Assembly (NCBI GenBank): GCA_036015235.1
Contig: CP107926.1
Coordinates: 1,178,001 to 1,242,000, forward strand
DNA: 64,000 nucleotides
DNA from: Streptomyces sp. NBC_00433
GTDB taxonomy: Bacteria > Actinomycetota > Actinomycetes > Streptomycetales > Streptomycetaceae
Direction: 5' to 3'
Shown: positions 26,948-35,285 of the stretch, one piece after another
Layout: each line of letters begins with the position of its first letter
How positions within the stretch are numbered: position 1 is the first letter of the stretch
The notes under the pieces: model-generated
The model's input: the letters and a program-made list of their open reading frames with translations, nothing else
Told to the model about the DNA's origin: nothing
The model's database searches: none
Translations under genes and position numbers: made by a program

Positions 26948-27790
26948 ATGCGTGAGCGTGAGGTGGTCGTGGGGATGGACGGATCGGTGGCGGCTTTCCG
27001 GGCGATGGATGCGGCCGCGCTCGAAGCGGAGCGCCGGTCCGCCGTCCTGGACATCGTCTCCTGTGTCCCGGATACCGATGAGGCAGGTCCCGTCCTGCGG
27101 GCGGCCGCCGCCAGGCTCGGGCAGCGGCATCCGGCCCTGGCCGTACGGCAGTCGGCGGTCGTCGGCGATCCCGTCGGTATCCTGGCCGAACGCAGCCGGA
27201 AAGCGGAACTCACCGTCGTCGGCACCCGGGGGGCCGGCGCCATCGCCGGACTGCTGACCCACTCCGTCAGCCGGGGGCTGGCCGCCCGCGCACACGGACC
27301 GCTGCTCGTCGTACGCGGCGGCGCGCACCCCGCGTCTCCGGGCCGCCGGAGAGGCGTCCTGCTCGGGCTGGAAAGCGACGACGACACCGAGGCAGCGCTG
27401 TTCGCCTTCGAGGAAGCCGCCCTGCGCGGCGGTGGGCTGACCGTCCTGCACGTGTGGTCCTACCGCCCGGCGTTCCGCGGCGGGCCCGGCCCACGCCCGG
27501 CCGGACTCGTCCAGGACGGGATCGCCCGCCAGCCGGTGGCGGCCGCCGGGGTGCCCGGGGGCGTGGTCGCGGCCCTGCCCGAGAGCGGACCCGGCCTCGC
27601 GGCGCACACCCGGCCCGTACGCGTCACTCCGTACCGAGTGCTCATCGAGGCGACCGCAAACGCCGACCTCCTGGTGCTGGCGTCACACCCCCGGCGGGCC
27701 CGGCACGGCCGCGGACTCGGCCCGGTCACCGAGGCCCTGCTGCGCCACTCGCGCTGCCCTGTCGCCGTCGTGCCGGTCCCCGCACCCTAG
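26948..27790 (+). CDS. Universal stress protein, two Usp domains
   Basis: A 280-residue tandem-Usp protein. Domain 1 begins VVVGMDGSVAAFRAMDAAALEA and ends with ELTVVGTRGAGAIAGLLTHSVS, where the last Gly of the ATP loop (G-x2-G-x9-G-S) is replaced by His. Domain 2 begins VLLGLESDDDTEAALFAFEEA and has a further degenerate loop (ASHPRRARHGRGLGPVTEALLRHSRCPVAVV). ATP binding is therefore uncertain. GAAGGG precedes the ATG. Paired Usp proteins are typical DosR targets. The phosphoketolase gene follows by 108 nt. Confidence 0.9.
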   Translation: MREREVVVGMDGSVAAFRAMDAAALEAERRSAVLDIVSCVPDTDEAGPVLRAAAARLGQRHPALAVRQSAVVGDPVGILAERSRKAELTVVGTRGAGAIAGLLTHSVSRGLAARAHGPLLVVRGGAHPASPGRRRGVLLGLESDDDTEAALFAFEEAALRGGGLTVLHVWSYRPAFRGGPGPRPAGLVQDGIARQPVAAAGVPGGVVAALPESGPGLAAHTRPVRVTPYRVLIEATANADLLVLASHPRRARHGRGLGPVTEALLRHSRCPVAVVPVPAP

Positions 27791-27797
27791 CCGAGGG

Positions 27798-27832
27798 GGG
27801 ACAAGTGGCCGCGGAAGTACACCGGATGGCCC
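27798..27832 (+). promoter_or_regulatory. Weak tandem DevR-like boxes before the phosphoketolase gene
   Basis: GGGACAAGTGGCCG (27798-27811) and ACACCGGATGGCCC (27819-27832) each match the window consensus at only 8 of 14 positions, but are 21 bp apart and lie 67-101 nt before the ATG at 27899. This may be chance; read-through from the usp gene is an alternative. Confidence 0.25.
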
Positions 27833-27898
27833 TACTCGGGAGGGTTCCGCGGCCGGGAGAGTCGGGCTCACGACCCCGACCCGCCCCGGAGGAATCCC

Positions 27899-30283
27899 AT
27901 GTCCGACGCCCCCTCGCCCGCCGTCGCCCCGCTGTCCGAAGACGAACTGCGCGCCTTGGACGCGCACTGGCGGGCGGCGAACTACCTGGCCGTCGGCCAG
28001 ATCTACCTGATGGGCAACCCGCTGCTGACCGAGCCGCTGCGCCCGGAGCACGTCAAGCCGCGGCTGCTCGGCCACTGGGGCACCTCACCGGGCCTGAACC
28101 TTGTCCACACCCACCTCAACCGGGCCGTCAAGTCCCGCGGTACGGACGCGATCTGCATATGGGGCCCCGGACACGGCGGCCCCGCGGTCCTCGCGAACTC
28201 CTGGCTGGAGGGCAGCTATTCCGAGACCTACCCGGATGTCAGCCGGGACGCGGAGGGCATGGGCCTGCTCTTCCGGCAGTTCTCCTTCCCCGGCGGGGTG
28301 CCCTCCCACGTCGCCCCGGAGACACCGGGTTCGATCCACGAGGGCGGCGAGTTGGGCTACTCCCTCTCGCACGCCTACGGCGCCGCGCTCGACAACCCTG
28401 ACCTGGTCGTGGCCTGCGTGATCGGCGACGGTGAGGCCGAGACCGGACCGCTGGCCGCCTCCTGGCACTCCAACAAGTTCCTCGACCCGGTGAACGACGG
28501 CGCCGTCCTGCCGATCCTGCACCTGAACGGCTACAAGATCGCCAACCCCACGGTCCTGTCACGGCTCCCCGAAACCGAGCTGGACGAGCTGCTGCGCGGT
28601 TACGGCCACGACCCGATCCACGTCACCGGCGACGAACCCCTGGCCGTGCACCGGGCGATGGCCGCGGCGATGGACACCGCCCTGGACCGTATCGCCGCCT
28701 TCCAGAAGGCGGCCCGCGAGCAGGGCGCCACCGAACGGCCCCGCTGGCCGGTGATCGTGCTGCGCACCCCGAAGGGCTGGACAGGACCCGCCGAGGTCGA
28801 CGGCCTGCCCGTCGAAGGGACGTGGCGTGCCCACCAGGTCCCGCTGTCCGAAGTCCGCACCAACCCGGCCCACCTGCGCCAGCTGGAGGAATGGCTGCGC
28901 TCCTACCGCCCCGACGAACTCTTCGACGCGGCCGGGCGCCCGCGCCCGCAGGTGCTGGCGTGCGTTCCTGACGGGGAGCGCCGGCTGGGCGCCAACCCGC
29001 ACACCAACGGCGGTCTGCTGCTGCACGACCTGCCCGTCCCGGCGCTGGACCGCTTCGCGGTGCCCGTGGAGAAGCCGGGTGTCACCCTGCACGAACCCAC
29101 CCGTGTCCTGGGCGACCTCCTCGCACAGGTCATGGCCGACACGGCCGGGCGCCGCGACTTCCGGATCGTCGGCCCGGACGAGACCGCCTCCAACCGGCTC
29201 CAGGCCGTCTACGCCGCGTCCGGCAAGGCATGGCAGGCAGAGACCCTGCCGGTCGACGAGAACCTGGACCCGCACGGCCGCGTGATGGAGATCCTGTCAG
29301 AACACACCTGCCAGGGCTGGCTGGAGGGCTACCTGCTGACCGGGCGGCACGGCCTCTTCTCCTGCTACGAGGCCTTCGTGCACATCGTCGACTCGATGGT
29401 CAACCAGCACGTCAAGTGGCTGCGCACCACCCGGCAGATTCCCTGGCGCCGCCCGATCGCCTCGCTCAACTACCTGCTCACCTCGCACGTCTGGCGGCAG
29501 GACCACAACGGCTTCTCCCACCAGGACCCGGGCTTCATCGACCACGTCCTCAACAAGGCACCCGAGGTCGTCCGGGTCTATCTTCCGCCGGACACCAACA
29601 CCCTGCTGTCCGTCGCCGACCACGTCCTGAAGTCCAAGGACTACGTCAACGTCGTCGTCGCCGGCAAGCAGCCCACCTTCGACTGGCTGTCCCTCGACGA
29701 CGCCAGGGCGCACTGCGCGCGCGGCGCCGGGATCTGGCAGTGGGCCGGCACCGAGGACGGCCGCGCCGAGCCCGACGTGGTGCTCGCCTGCGCCGGCGAC
29801 GTGCCCACCCAGGAGGTCCTGGCCGCCGTCCAGTTGCTCCGCCGCCACCTGCCGCAGCTGGCCTTGCGCGTCGTCAACGTCGTCGATCTGGCACGCCTGC
29901 TGCCCGGAGAGGAGCATCCGCACGGCATGTCAGGCGCGGAGTACGACGCGCTGTTCACCCCTGACAAACCGGTGATCTTCGCCTACCACGGCTACCCCTG
30001 GCTCATCCACCGGCTCGCCTACCGCCGCACCAACCACGCCCATCTGCACGTGCGCGGCTACAAGGAGAACGGCACCACCACCACGCCCTTCGACATGGTC
30101 GTCCGCAACGACCTCGACCGCTACCGCCTCGTCATGGACGTCATAGACCGCGTTCCCGGCCTCGCCGTACCGGCCGCCCCCGTGCGCCAGTTGATGGAGG
30201 ACACCCGGTTGCGGCACCACGCCTGGATACGCGAACACGGCACCGACCTGCCCGAGGTCGCCGACTGGACCTGGGAGGGCTGA
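27899..30283 (+). CDS. Xylulose-5-phosphate/fructose-6-phosphate phosphoketolase
   Basis: A 794-residue thiamine-diphosphate enzyme that splits xylulose 5-P or fructose 6-P with phosphate into acetyl phosphate and a shorter sugar phosphate. Signatures: [36 protein letters not shown], the cofactor-binding [19 protein letters not shown] and [15 protein letters not shown]. Length is normal and no key site is missing. GGAGG lies 6 nt before the ATG. With PflB, AdhE and GAPDH it gives oxygen-free routes to acetyl units and ATP; no acetate kinase gene is in the window. Confidence 0.96.
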   Translation: MSDAPSPAVAPLSEDELRALDAHWRAANYLAVGQIYLMGNPLLTEPLRPEHVKPRLLGHWGTSPGLNLVHTHLNRAVKSRGTDAICIWGPGHGGPAVLANSWLEGSYSETYPDVSRDAEGMGLLFRQFSFPGGVPSHVAPETPGSIHEGGELGYSLSHAYGAALDNPDLVVACVIGDGEAETGPLAASWHSNKFLDPVNDGAVLPILHLNGYKIANPTVLSRLPETELDELLRGYGHDPIHVTGDEPLAVHRAMAAAMDTALDRIAAFQKAAREQGATERPRWPVIVLRTPKGWTGPAEVDGLPVEGTWRAHQVPLSEVRTNPAHLRQLEEWLRSYRPDELFDAAGRPRPQVLACVPDGERRLGANPHTNGGLLLHDLPVPALDRFAVPVEKPGVTLHEPTRVLGDLLAQVMADTAGRRDFRIVGPDETASNRLQAVYAASGKAWQAETLPVDENLDPHGRVMEILSEHTCQGWLEGYLLTGRHGLFSCYEAFVHIVDSMVNQHVKWLRTTRQIPWRRPIASLNYLLTSHVWRQDHNGFSHQDPGFIDHVLNKAPEVVRVYLPPDTNTLLSVADHVLKSKDYVNVVVAGKQPTFDWLSLDDARAHCARGAGIWQWAGTEDGRAEPDVVLACAGDVPTQEVLAAVQLLRRHLPQLALRVVNVVDLARLLPGEEHPHGMSGAEYDALFTPDKPVIFAYHGYPWLIHRLAYRRTNHAHLHVRGYKENGTTTTPFDMVVRNDLDRYRLVMDVIDRVPGLAVPAAPVRQLMEDTRLRHHAWIREHGTDLPEVADWTWEG

Positions 30284-30303
30284 GCCCCCGCCCGACCGTC
30301 ACA

Positions 30304-30333
30304 GGGGCCCGTCGGAGAGATCCGGCGGGCCCC
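30304..30333 (+). terminator. Hairpin after the phosphoketolase gene
   Basis: GGGGCCCGTCGG (30304-30315) pairs with CCGGCGGGCCCC (30322-30333) across AGAGAT, with one T-G pair. It begins 21 nt after the stop codon. Confidence 0.65.
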
Positions 30334-30352
30334 GCCGCCATGCGCCGACACC

Positions 30353-30388
30353 GCCCCAACCGGGCCTGCGGGCAGGGCCGTTCGGCCC
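30353..30388 (+). promoter_or_regulatory. DevR/OsdR-like palindrome upstream of the DoxX-like gene
   Basis: GGGCCGTTCGGCCC (30375-30388) is a perfect palindrome ending 94 nt before the ATG at 30482. A 22-bp-spaced partner (30353-30366, GCCCCAACCGGGCC) is weak. Confidence 0.6.
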
Positions 30389-30481
30389 CCCGGCCGGGGT
30401 CTTGGGCCCCCAGCGCCGACACCGCCGCGCGCAGGACAGTAATGGCGTACCCAACAACCACCCACTGAACAGGGAGTCACC

Positions 30482-31108
30482 ATGGCCGTCCACCACAACA
30501 CCCCCCGGCACACCGGATTCCACCTGCCCACCTGGAACGGGGCATCCGCCGGCGACGTGAGCGACACGGCGACCACCGCCGCCGGCGCCACCACCGCCGC
30601 CGCCAAGTCGCTGGCCGCCGTGCGGATCGCGACCGGGTTCATCTTCCTGTGGGCGTTCCTCGACAAGACCTTCGGCTGGCACTACGCCACCGGATCCGGC
30701 AAGGGCTGGATCGACGGCGGCTCGCCGACCAAGGGCTTCCTCACCGGGGTCTCCGCCGGCCCGCTGCAGTCCTTCTTCCACAGCATCGCCGGACAGGGCT
30801 GGACCGACTGGCTGTTCATGCTCGGCATGCTCGGCATCGGCGTCGCCCTCGTCAGCGGCATCGCCCTGCGGGCCACCGCCGTGGCCGGCACCACCCTGAT
30901 GGCGATGATGTGGGCCGCCGAATGGCCGCCCGCCCAGCACCTGTCGACCGGCGCCCCGAGCATGTCGTCCAACCCGTTCGTGGACTACCACGTCGTCTAC
31001 GCCCTCGCGATGATCCTGTTCGCCCTCACCGCGGCAGGCACCGCCTGGGGCCTCGGCCGCCGCTGGGCGCAACTCCCCGTCGTCCGCGACCACCAGTGGC
31101 TCCGGTAA
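30482..31108 (+). CDS. DoxX-like integral membrane protein
   Basis: A 208-residue membrane protein. After about 40 hydrophilic residues it has about four helices: LAAVRIATGFIFLWAFLDKTF, LFMLGMLGIGVALVSGIAL, AVAGTTLMAMMWAAEWPPA and VVYALAMILFALTAAGTAW. The first helix with its F-L-x-x-F-D-K-x-F ending is typical of DoxX/TQO-type proteins, some of which act in quinone-linked electron transfer or redox stress. AGGGAG precedes the ATG. The box upstream places it in the hypoxia set; its biochemical role is not known. Confidence 0.8.
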   Translation: MAVHHNTPRHTGFHLPTWNGASAGDVSDTATTAAGATTAAAKSLAAVRIATGFIFLWAFLDKTFGWHYATGSGKGWIDGGSPTKGFLTGVSAGPLQSFFHSIAGQGWTDWLFMLGMLGIGVALVSGIALRATAVAGTTLMAMMWAAEWPPAQHLSTGAPSMSSNPFVDYHVVYALAMILFALTAAGTAWGLGRRWAQLPVVRDHQWLR

Positions 31109-31129
31109 CAGTGCCCGGTCCGCCCACCA

Positions 31130-31158
31130 CGGGGCACCGCCCACCGGGCGGTGCCCCG
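31130..31158 (+). terminator. Hairpin between DoxX-like gene and gap
   Basis: A perfect 13-bp stem (31130-31142 with 31146-31158) with a 3-nt ACC loop starts 21 nt after the DoxX-like stop. Only 50 nt follow before gap, and no promoter is evident there, so it may attenuate rather than end transcription. Confidence 0.7.
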
Positions 31159-31208
31159 CACAGTCTCCCCCCACCACCGCCGGACCCCGGCGAAAGGAAG
31201 CGCCTGCC

Positions 31209-32216
31209 ATGACCGTCCGCATCGGCATCAACGGCTTCGGCCGCATCGGCCGCAGCTACCTGCGTGCCCTCCTGGCCCGTGAGGCATCCGAGATCGAGGT
31301 GGTCGCCGTCAACGACATCGCCCCGGTCTCCACCCTCGCCCATCTGCTGGAGTACGACTCCACCTACGGCCGGCTCCACACCCCTGTCAGCCACGACGAC
31401 CGCAGCCTCACCGTGGCCGGCCACCGCATAGCGGTGACCGCGCACCGCGACCCTGCCGCTCTCGCCTGGTCCGAGGAGAGCGTGGACATCGTGATCGAGT
31501 CCACCGGCCGCCTGCGCACCCGCGACCAGGCCGCCGCCCACCTGAAGGCCGGGGCCAGGAAGGTCCTGCTGTCGTCACCGGGCACGGACGTCGACGCCAC
31601 CTTGGTCATGGGCGTGAACCACACCGCCTACGAGCCGGCGCGACACGACATCGTCTCCAACGCCTCCTGCACGACGAACTGCGTGGCGCCGATGGTCGCG
31701 GTCCTCCAGGACCGGTTCGGGATCGAGAGCGGCCTGATGACGACCGTCCACGGCTACACCAACGACCAGTCCCTGCTGGACGGCCCGCACAAGGACCTGC
31801 GACGCGCCAGGTCAGCCGCCCTGAGCCTCATCCCCACCAGCACCGGCGCGGCCCGCGCCGTCGGACTGGTGCTGCCGGCGCTGGCCGGAAAACTGGACGG
31901 CATCGCCGTCCGCGTACCGGTCGAGGACGGCTCCCTCACCGACCTGACCGTCCTGCTGGCCCGCGGCACCTCCGCCGACGAGGTGAACGCCGCCTTCGAC
32001 CAGGCCGCGGCCGGCCCGCTCGCCGGCATCCTCCGCGTCAACACCGCACCCATCGTCTCGCGCGACGTGATCGGCGATCCGGCGTCCTGCATCATCGACG
32101 CACCGCTGACCCAGGTGCACGACCGCCTGGTGAAGGTCTTCGGCTGGTACGACAACGAGTGGGGCTACAGCAACCGGCTGCTCGACCTCACGCAGTACGT
32201 CGCAGCCCGCCTGTGA
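31209..32216 (+). CDS. gap: Glyceraldehyde-3-phosphate dehydrogenase, type I
   Basis: A 335-residue GAPDH. The NAD-binding start is VRIGINGFGRIGRSYLRAL, the catalytic motif is SNASCTTNCVAPM with its Cys, followed by TVHGYTNDQSLLDGPHKDLRRARSAALSLIPTSTGAA-type catalytic-domain residues and FGWYDNEWGYSNRL. GAAAGGAAG precedes the ATG. It is probably an extra copy tied to the hypoxia island rather than the housekeeping gene, since it lies apart from pgk and tpi. No own box is seen; it may depend on read-through past the hairpin. Confidence 0.95.
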   Translation: MTVRIGINGFGRIGRSYLRALLAREASEIEVVAVNDIAPVSTLAHLLEYDSTYGRLHTPVSHDDRSLTVAGHRIAVTAHRDPAALAWSEESVDIVIESTGRLRTRDQAAAHLKAGARKVLLSSPGTDVDATLVMGVNHTAYEPARHDIVSNASCTTNCVAPMVAVLQDRFGIESGLMTTVHGYTNDQSLLDGPHKDLRRARSAALSLIPTSTGAARAVGLVLPALAGKLDGIAVRVPVEDGSLTDLTVLLARGTSADEVNAAFDQAAAGPLAGILRVNTAPIVSRDVIGDPASCIIDAPLTQVHDRLVKVFGWYDNEWGYSNRLLDLTQYVAARL

Positions 32217-32221
32217 CATTC

Positions 32222-32277
32222 CCGGGCAGATGTGTGGGGCCCGCCCCGAACCGGGCGGGCCCCACACATCTGCCCGG
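32222..32277. terminator. 25-bp perfect hairpin between gap and usp
   Basis: 32222-32246 pairs perfectly with 32253-32277 across a 6-nt loop (CGAACC). It fills the whole gap between two convergent genes, beginning 5 nt after the gap stop and ending at the usp stop; it should act in both directions. Confidence 0.85.
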
Positions 32278-33123
32278 TCAGTGGCGCGAGGCCAGCAGCA
32301 CAGGGCAGGCGCTGTGGTGGGCGACCGCGTGCGCGACCGCCCCGAGGGCGGACACCTTCCGCGGCCCACGGCCGACGACCAGGAGATCCGCTCCGGCGGA
32401 AGCCCGTACCAGCGCGTCGGCCGGACCGAGCAGGCGGACGTCGGGGAGGACATGCACCCCGGGATACTTCTCCCGCCAACCGCGCAGCACGTCGTCCAGC
32501 AGCAGCACCTCGGCGTCCTCCCACTCCGCCCGGTCCTCCTCCAGCACGGCGATCGCCGACTCGTCGTACGGCGGCGGAAGGTGCCAGGCGTGCACCGCCC
32601 GCAGTCGGGCCCTTCCCAGCCGAGCCGCGTCGAACGCCAGGTCCAGCGCCTTCCCGTCGGGATTGTGTGCGTCGACGCCGACCACCACCTCGGGAACCCT
32701 GTCATCAGCGAGGACAGGTGCCGGAACGAGCGCCACTGGACAAGGAGCAGCACCCGCCACCCCCAGCGCCACCGATCCCAGCCGCAGTCCGGCGAACCCG
32801 CCAGTACCCCGAGTGCCGACCACCAGCAGATCCGCGCCTTGCCCGATCTCGCTCAGCACCTCCGCCGGCGTCCCGGGCACCTCCCGCGCCATGGCCTCCA
32901 GCCTGGGGTGGTCCCGCACGATCCCGGCGAGCGTGATCCCTGCGACGTGCTGCCGCGCCCGACCGGGCACGGCCGAGACCCCTGCCGGTGCCGGGTGGAC
33001 CGGAGGAACAACCGTGACGACCCGCAGGGCCAGCCCCCGCGACACCGCCTGGGCCGCGGCCCATCGCGCCGCGACGACGCCTGCTCCCGAACCGTCGAAT
33101 CCGACCACCGCATACCGAGTCAT
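32278..33123 (-). CDS. Universal stress protein, two Usp domains
   Basis: A 281-residue tandem-Usp protein beginning MTRYAVVGFDGSGAGVVAARWA. Domain 1 has a complete ATP loop, GTRGTGGFAGLRLGSVA. Domain 2 (VPEVVVGVDAHNPDGKALDLAFDAA) ends in a degenerate loop (GRGPRKVSALGAVAHAVAHHSACPV). GGAGGG lies before the ATG at 33123. It likely binds ATP through domain 1 and acts in dormancy or energy stress, as for DosR-regulated Usps of mycobacteria. Boxes lie 89-123 nt upstream. Confidence 0.92.
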   Translation of the reverse strand: MTRYAVVGFDGSGAGVVAARWAAAQAVSRGLALRVVTVVPPVHPAPAGVSAVPGRARQHVAGITLAGIVRDHPRLEAMAREVPGTPAEVLSEIGQGADLLVVGTRGTGGFAGLRLGSVALGVAGAAPCPVALVPAPVLADDRVPEVVVGVDAHNPDGKALDLAFDAARLGRARLRAVHAWHLPPPYDESAIAVLEEDRAEWEDAEVLLLDDVLRGWREKYPGVHVLPDVRLLGPADALVRASAGADLLVVGRGPRKVSALGAVAHAVAHHSACPVLLASRH

Positions 33124-33211
33124 CGTGTGTCGCCCTCCAGGCGTCGCCCCCACGGTGTCCGTCACCGCGGGTCCTCCTCCCACGGTCACCCGAACCGCGT
33201 GACACGGCCAC

Positions 33212-33246
33212 CGGCCGATCAGTCCGGGCCATGGGCCGATCAGCCC
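33212..33246 (-). promoter_or_regulatory. Tandem DevR/OsdR-like boxes upstream of the second usp
   Basis: GGGCCGATCAGCCC (33233-33246, 13 of 14) and CGGCCGATCAGTCC (33212-33225, 11 of 14) have centres 21 bp apart. They are the right-hand limit of the box-bearing region. Confidence 0.65.
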
Positions 33247-33750
33247 TTCTTCTCGACTTCGGCCTCGCCCCGGCCTCTGAGAGCGAGGCGGTGGTGACCG
33301 GCGGGCAGCAGGGCGTCCCCGCCTCGCCGGCTTCGGCCGCTCAACCCCCCCGACCGGCTGGACCCGGGCGTCGGAGTGCCTGTCGCACGCGGGCAGGTGC
33401 CGCCCATGACCGCCTCGACGTCGGCCCCGGGCGTCACGGTGCAGGAGAAGCGGTCGAGGACGGGCCGGGGAGCGCCGGCACTGCCCGGCTCGGCGGTCCC
33501 GGGGCGGGTGAACCCCACGACGACGCGCACCGCGGTGCCGCCCCGCTCCAGGCGGAGCACGTCGCCCGTACCGGCACTGTCCTGGATCTCCCGGTCGGCC
33601 GGGCAGTCGGCTCGCGCACGACGGGATCCCGGCTCCCGGCGAAACCGCGGCCGAGAAAAGGCGGTGTCCAGGTGCGGCCGCGGCCGCGTTCTGCTGCCCG
33701 GGACATGATGCGTGATCCTGCCGCCACGCCGCCGGCCCGGCGCCGCGGGC
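33247..33750. other. Intergenic stretch without a supported gene
   Basis: About 500 nt at the right edge of the hypoxia island. Short frames exist on both strands, including a leftward one through about 33240-33560 with a beta-like stretch (RLERGGTAVRVVVGF), but none has a convincing start, ribosome site or family likeness. Confidence 0.4.
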
Positions 33751-34503
33751 TCAGGGACGGAAGCTGGCCCTGTAGTCGGTGGGCGTGCGGCCGGTCAGTT
33801 CCCGGAAAGCGGCGTTGAACGCCGACAGGGAGGTGTAGCCGACCGTGAAGGCGATCTCCGTCACCGGGGTATCGCCTGCGGCGAGTTCCTCGATCGCGCG
33901 CAGCAGGCGCATCCGGCGCAGGGCCGCCCGCCAGGTCATGCCGGTCTCGTCCGAGAAGCGGCGTGCCAGCGACCGCGGCGCGAGGCCGACCTCCTGCGCC
34001 AGGTCCTCGAAGCGGACGTCACCGTCGAGCCGCTCCTCGGTCAGTCGCAGGGCCCGGCGCAGCTCCGGAGACCGCCCGACCGGCACGACGACCGGGCTCG
34101 GCCGCTCGGCGAGCCGCCAGGTCACCGCGGCGAGCGCGGCGAACAGGGTCTCGGCGTACGCGGTGAGGGGCTGGTCGCTGTCGCCCCACGCGCCGCACTC
34201 GGCCACCAGGGAGCGTGCGAGGGGGCTGAGGTCGAACACGGTCAGCGGCGCGGGCGGGGGCGGGGTGAATCCGGTGTCGAAGAGCGCCGACGCGGTCGTG
34301 ACCGGCCCCGGGATACTCACCTGGATCGCCCGGCCCGCCTCGATCAGTGCGGCCCGAGCCGGCGGCAGCAGCCACGCCCGGCCCTGCGCCTCCAGCCGGA
34401 GGGCGCCGGCGGAGGCGCAGAGCAGATAATGGCGGTCGACGCGGAATTCGCGAGCGGGCCCCGCGGCGAAGGTGCGGACGAAGCTGTACGCCTGGCGGGT
34501 CAT
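33751..34503 (-). CDS. AraC-family transcriptional regulator
   Basis: A 250-residue regulator: an N-terminal cupin-like sensing domain (VDRHYLLCASAGALRLEAQG, LLPPARAALIEAG) and a C-terminal double helix-turn-helix. The first HTH is VRFEDLAQEVGLAPRSLARRFSDETGMTWRAALRRMRL; the second is TPVTEIAFTVGYTSLSAFNAAFRELTGRTPTDYR, the AraC consensus. It follows the ABM-domain gene by 46 nt on the same strand and may regulate or be co-transcribed with it. The ligand is unknown. Confidence 0.92.
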   Translation of the reverse strand: MTRQAYSFVRTFAAGPAREFRVDRHYLLCASAGALRLEAQGRAWLLPPARAALIEAGRAIQVSIPGPVTTASALFDTGFTPPPPAPLTVFDLSPLARSLVAECGAWGDSDQPLTAYAETLFAALAAVTWRLAERPSPVVVPVGRSPELRRALRLTEERLDGDVRFEDLAQEVGLAPRSLARRFSDETGMTWRAALRRMRLLRAIEELAAGDTPVTEIAFTVGYTSLSAFNAAFRELTGRTPTDYRASFRP

Positions 34504-34549
34504 CGATGGCCTCGCACGAGCCGATTTTAGCGGTCCGCCGCGATACCGG

Positions 34550-34852
34550 TCAGGCGACCGTCGCCAGCAACTCGGCGCGGAAGCGCCGGCTCACCGGCGC
34601 GCCGGCCATGATCGGCCGGATCGCCTCGCTGAAACGCGCGAAGGAGGCTGACTCCAGGTAGCCGTCGAACGCCGCCTCGTCCTCCCATTCGTGCACGATG
34701 GTGACCCGGCCGTCGTCCTCCCGGGAGGCGTACACCCGGAAGGCGAGGTTGCCGGGCATGGCGCTGATCCGGCCGCGCTCGGCGTCGAGTTGGCCGAGGG
34801 CGGCCGCGCGGTCGGTGGCGGCGGTGCCGAAGTCGACGATGGCGATGATCAC
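34550..34852 (-). CDS. Antibiotic biosynthesis monooxygenase (ABM)-domain protein
   Basis: A 100-residue single ABM-fold protein: VIIAIVDFGTAA, AERGRISAMPGNLAFRVYASRED, RVTIVHEWEDEAAFDGYLESASFARFSEAI. The E-W-x-x-x-x-A-F-x-x-x-L/H pattern is the family signature. The GTG at 34852 is chosen because AGGAGG lies 5 nt upstream; the open frame extends 33 codons further without a better start. Such proteins are cofactor-free monooxygenases or heme-degrading/quinol-binding proteins. It precedes the AraC gene in a likely two-gene operon. Confidence 0.88.
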   Translation of the reverse strand: MIIAIVDFGTAATDRAAALGQLDAERGRISAMPGNLAFRVYASREDDGRVTIVHEWEDEAAFDGYLESASFARFSEAIRPIMAGAPVSRRFRAELLATVA

Positions 34853-34879
34853 GGGGACCTCCTGGATCGGGGCAGCGGT

Positions 34880-35285
34880 TGCTGCGGATGCGATGTCCCA
34901 CATCCTCACGCGGACCACCGCGGCAGGCCTCCGCCGACCGGACGCGTTCACGCTCCCATCGGACAGGCGGGGTCACTGCGGCCAGCGGCTGCCGTACGGC
35001 GACGCCGAACTCGCGGGCCTGCGCGCGCTGGGGACCGCCGGCCCTCAGGACGACCCGACCGTGCTCCTTGTGCCGGCCTGGTCCCGGGGTGAGGGGCAGC
35101 TCGGCCAGGCGGCGGCCGTGTTCGGGGGGCATCACGCGGTCCTCGGCGGACCCGGTCGTAGGCGCACCACTCGGCTTCCCCGGCCTGGCGTTCATCGACG
35201 GCGCCCACACCAACAGGCCCGCGTACAACCTTTGTTCACCGATCACAGTCTTCGTGTTCACATTACGAGGATCAAGGGGCGGGAC
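34880..35285 (+). promoter_or_regulatory. Upstream region of the LAXTG surface-protein gene
   Basis: About 400 nt with no supported gene. The last 75 nt are unusually A+T-rich. TGTTCAC occurs at 35233-35239 and 35255-35261, 22 bp apart, within what is probably the promoter of the surface-protein gene at 35286. Confidence 0.35.
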
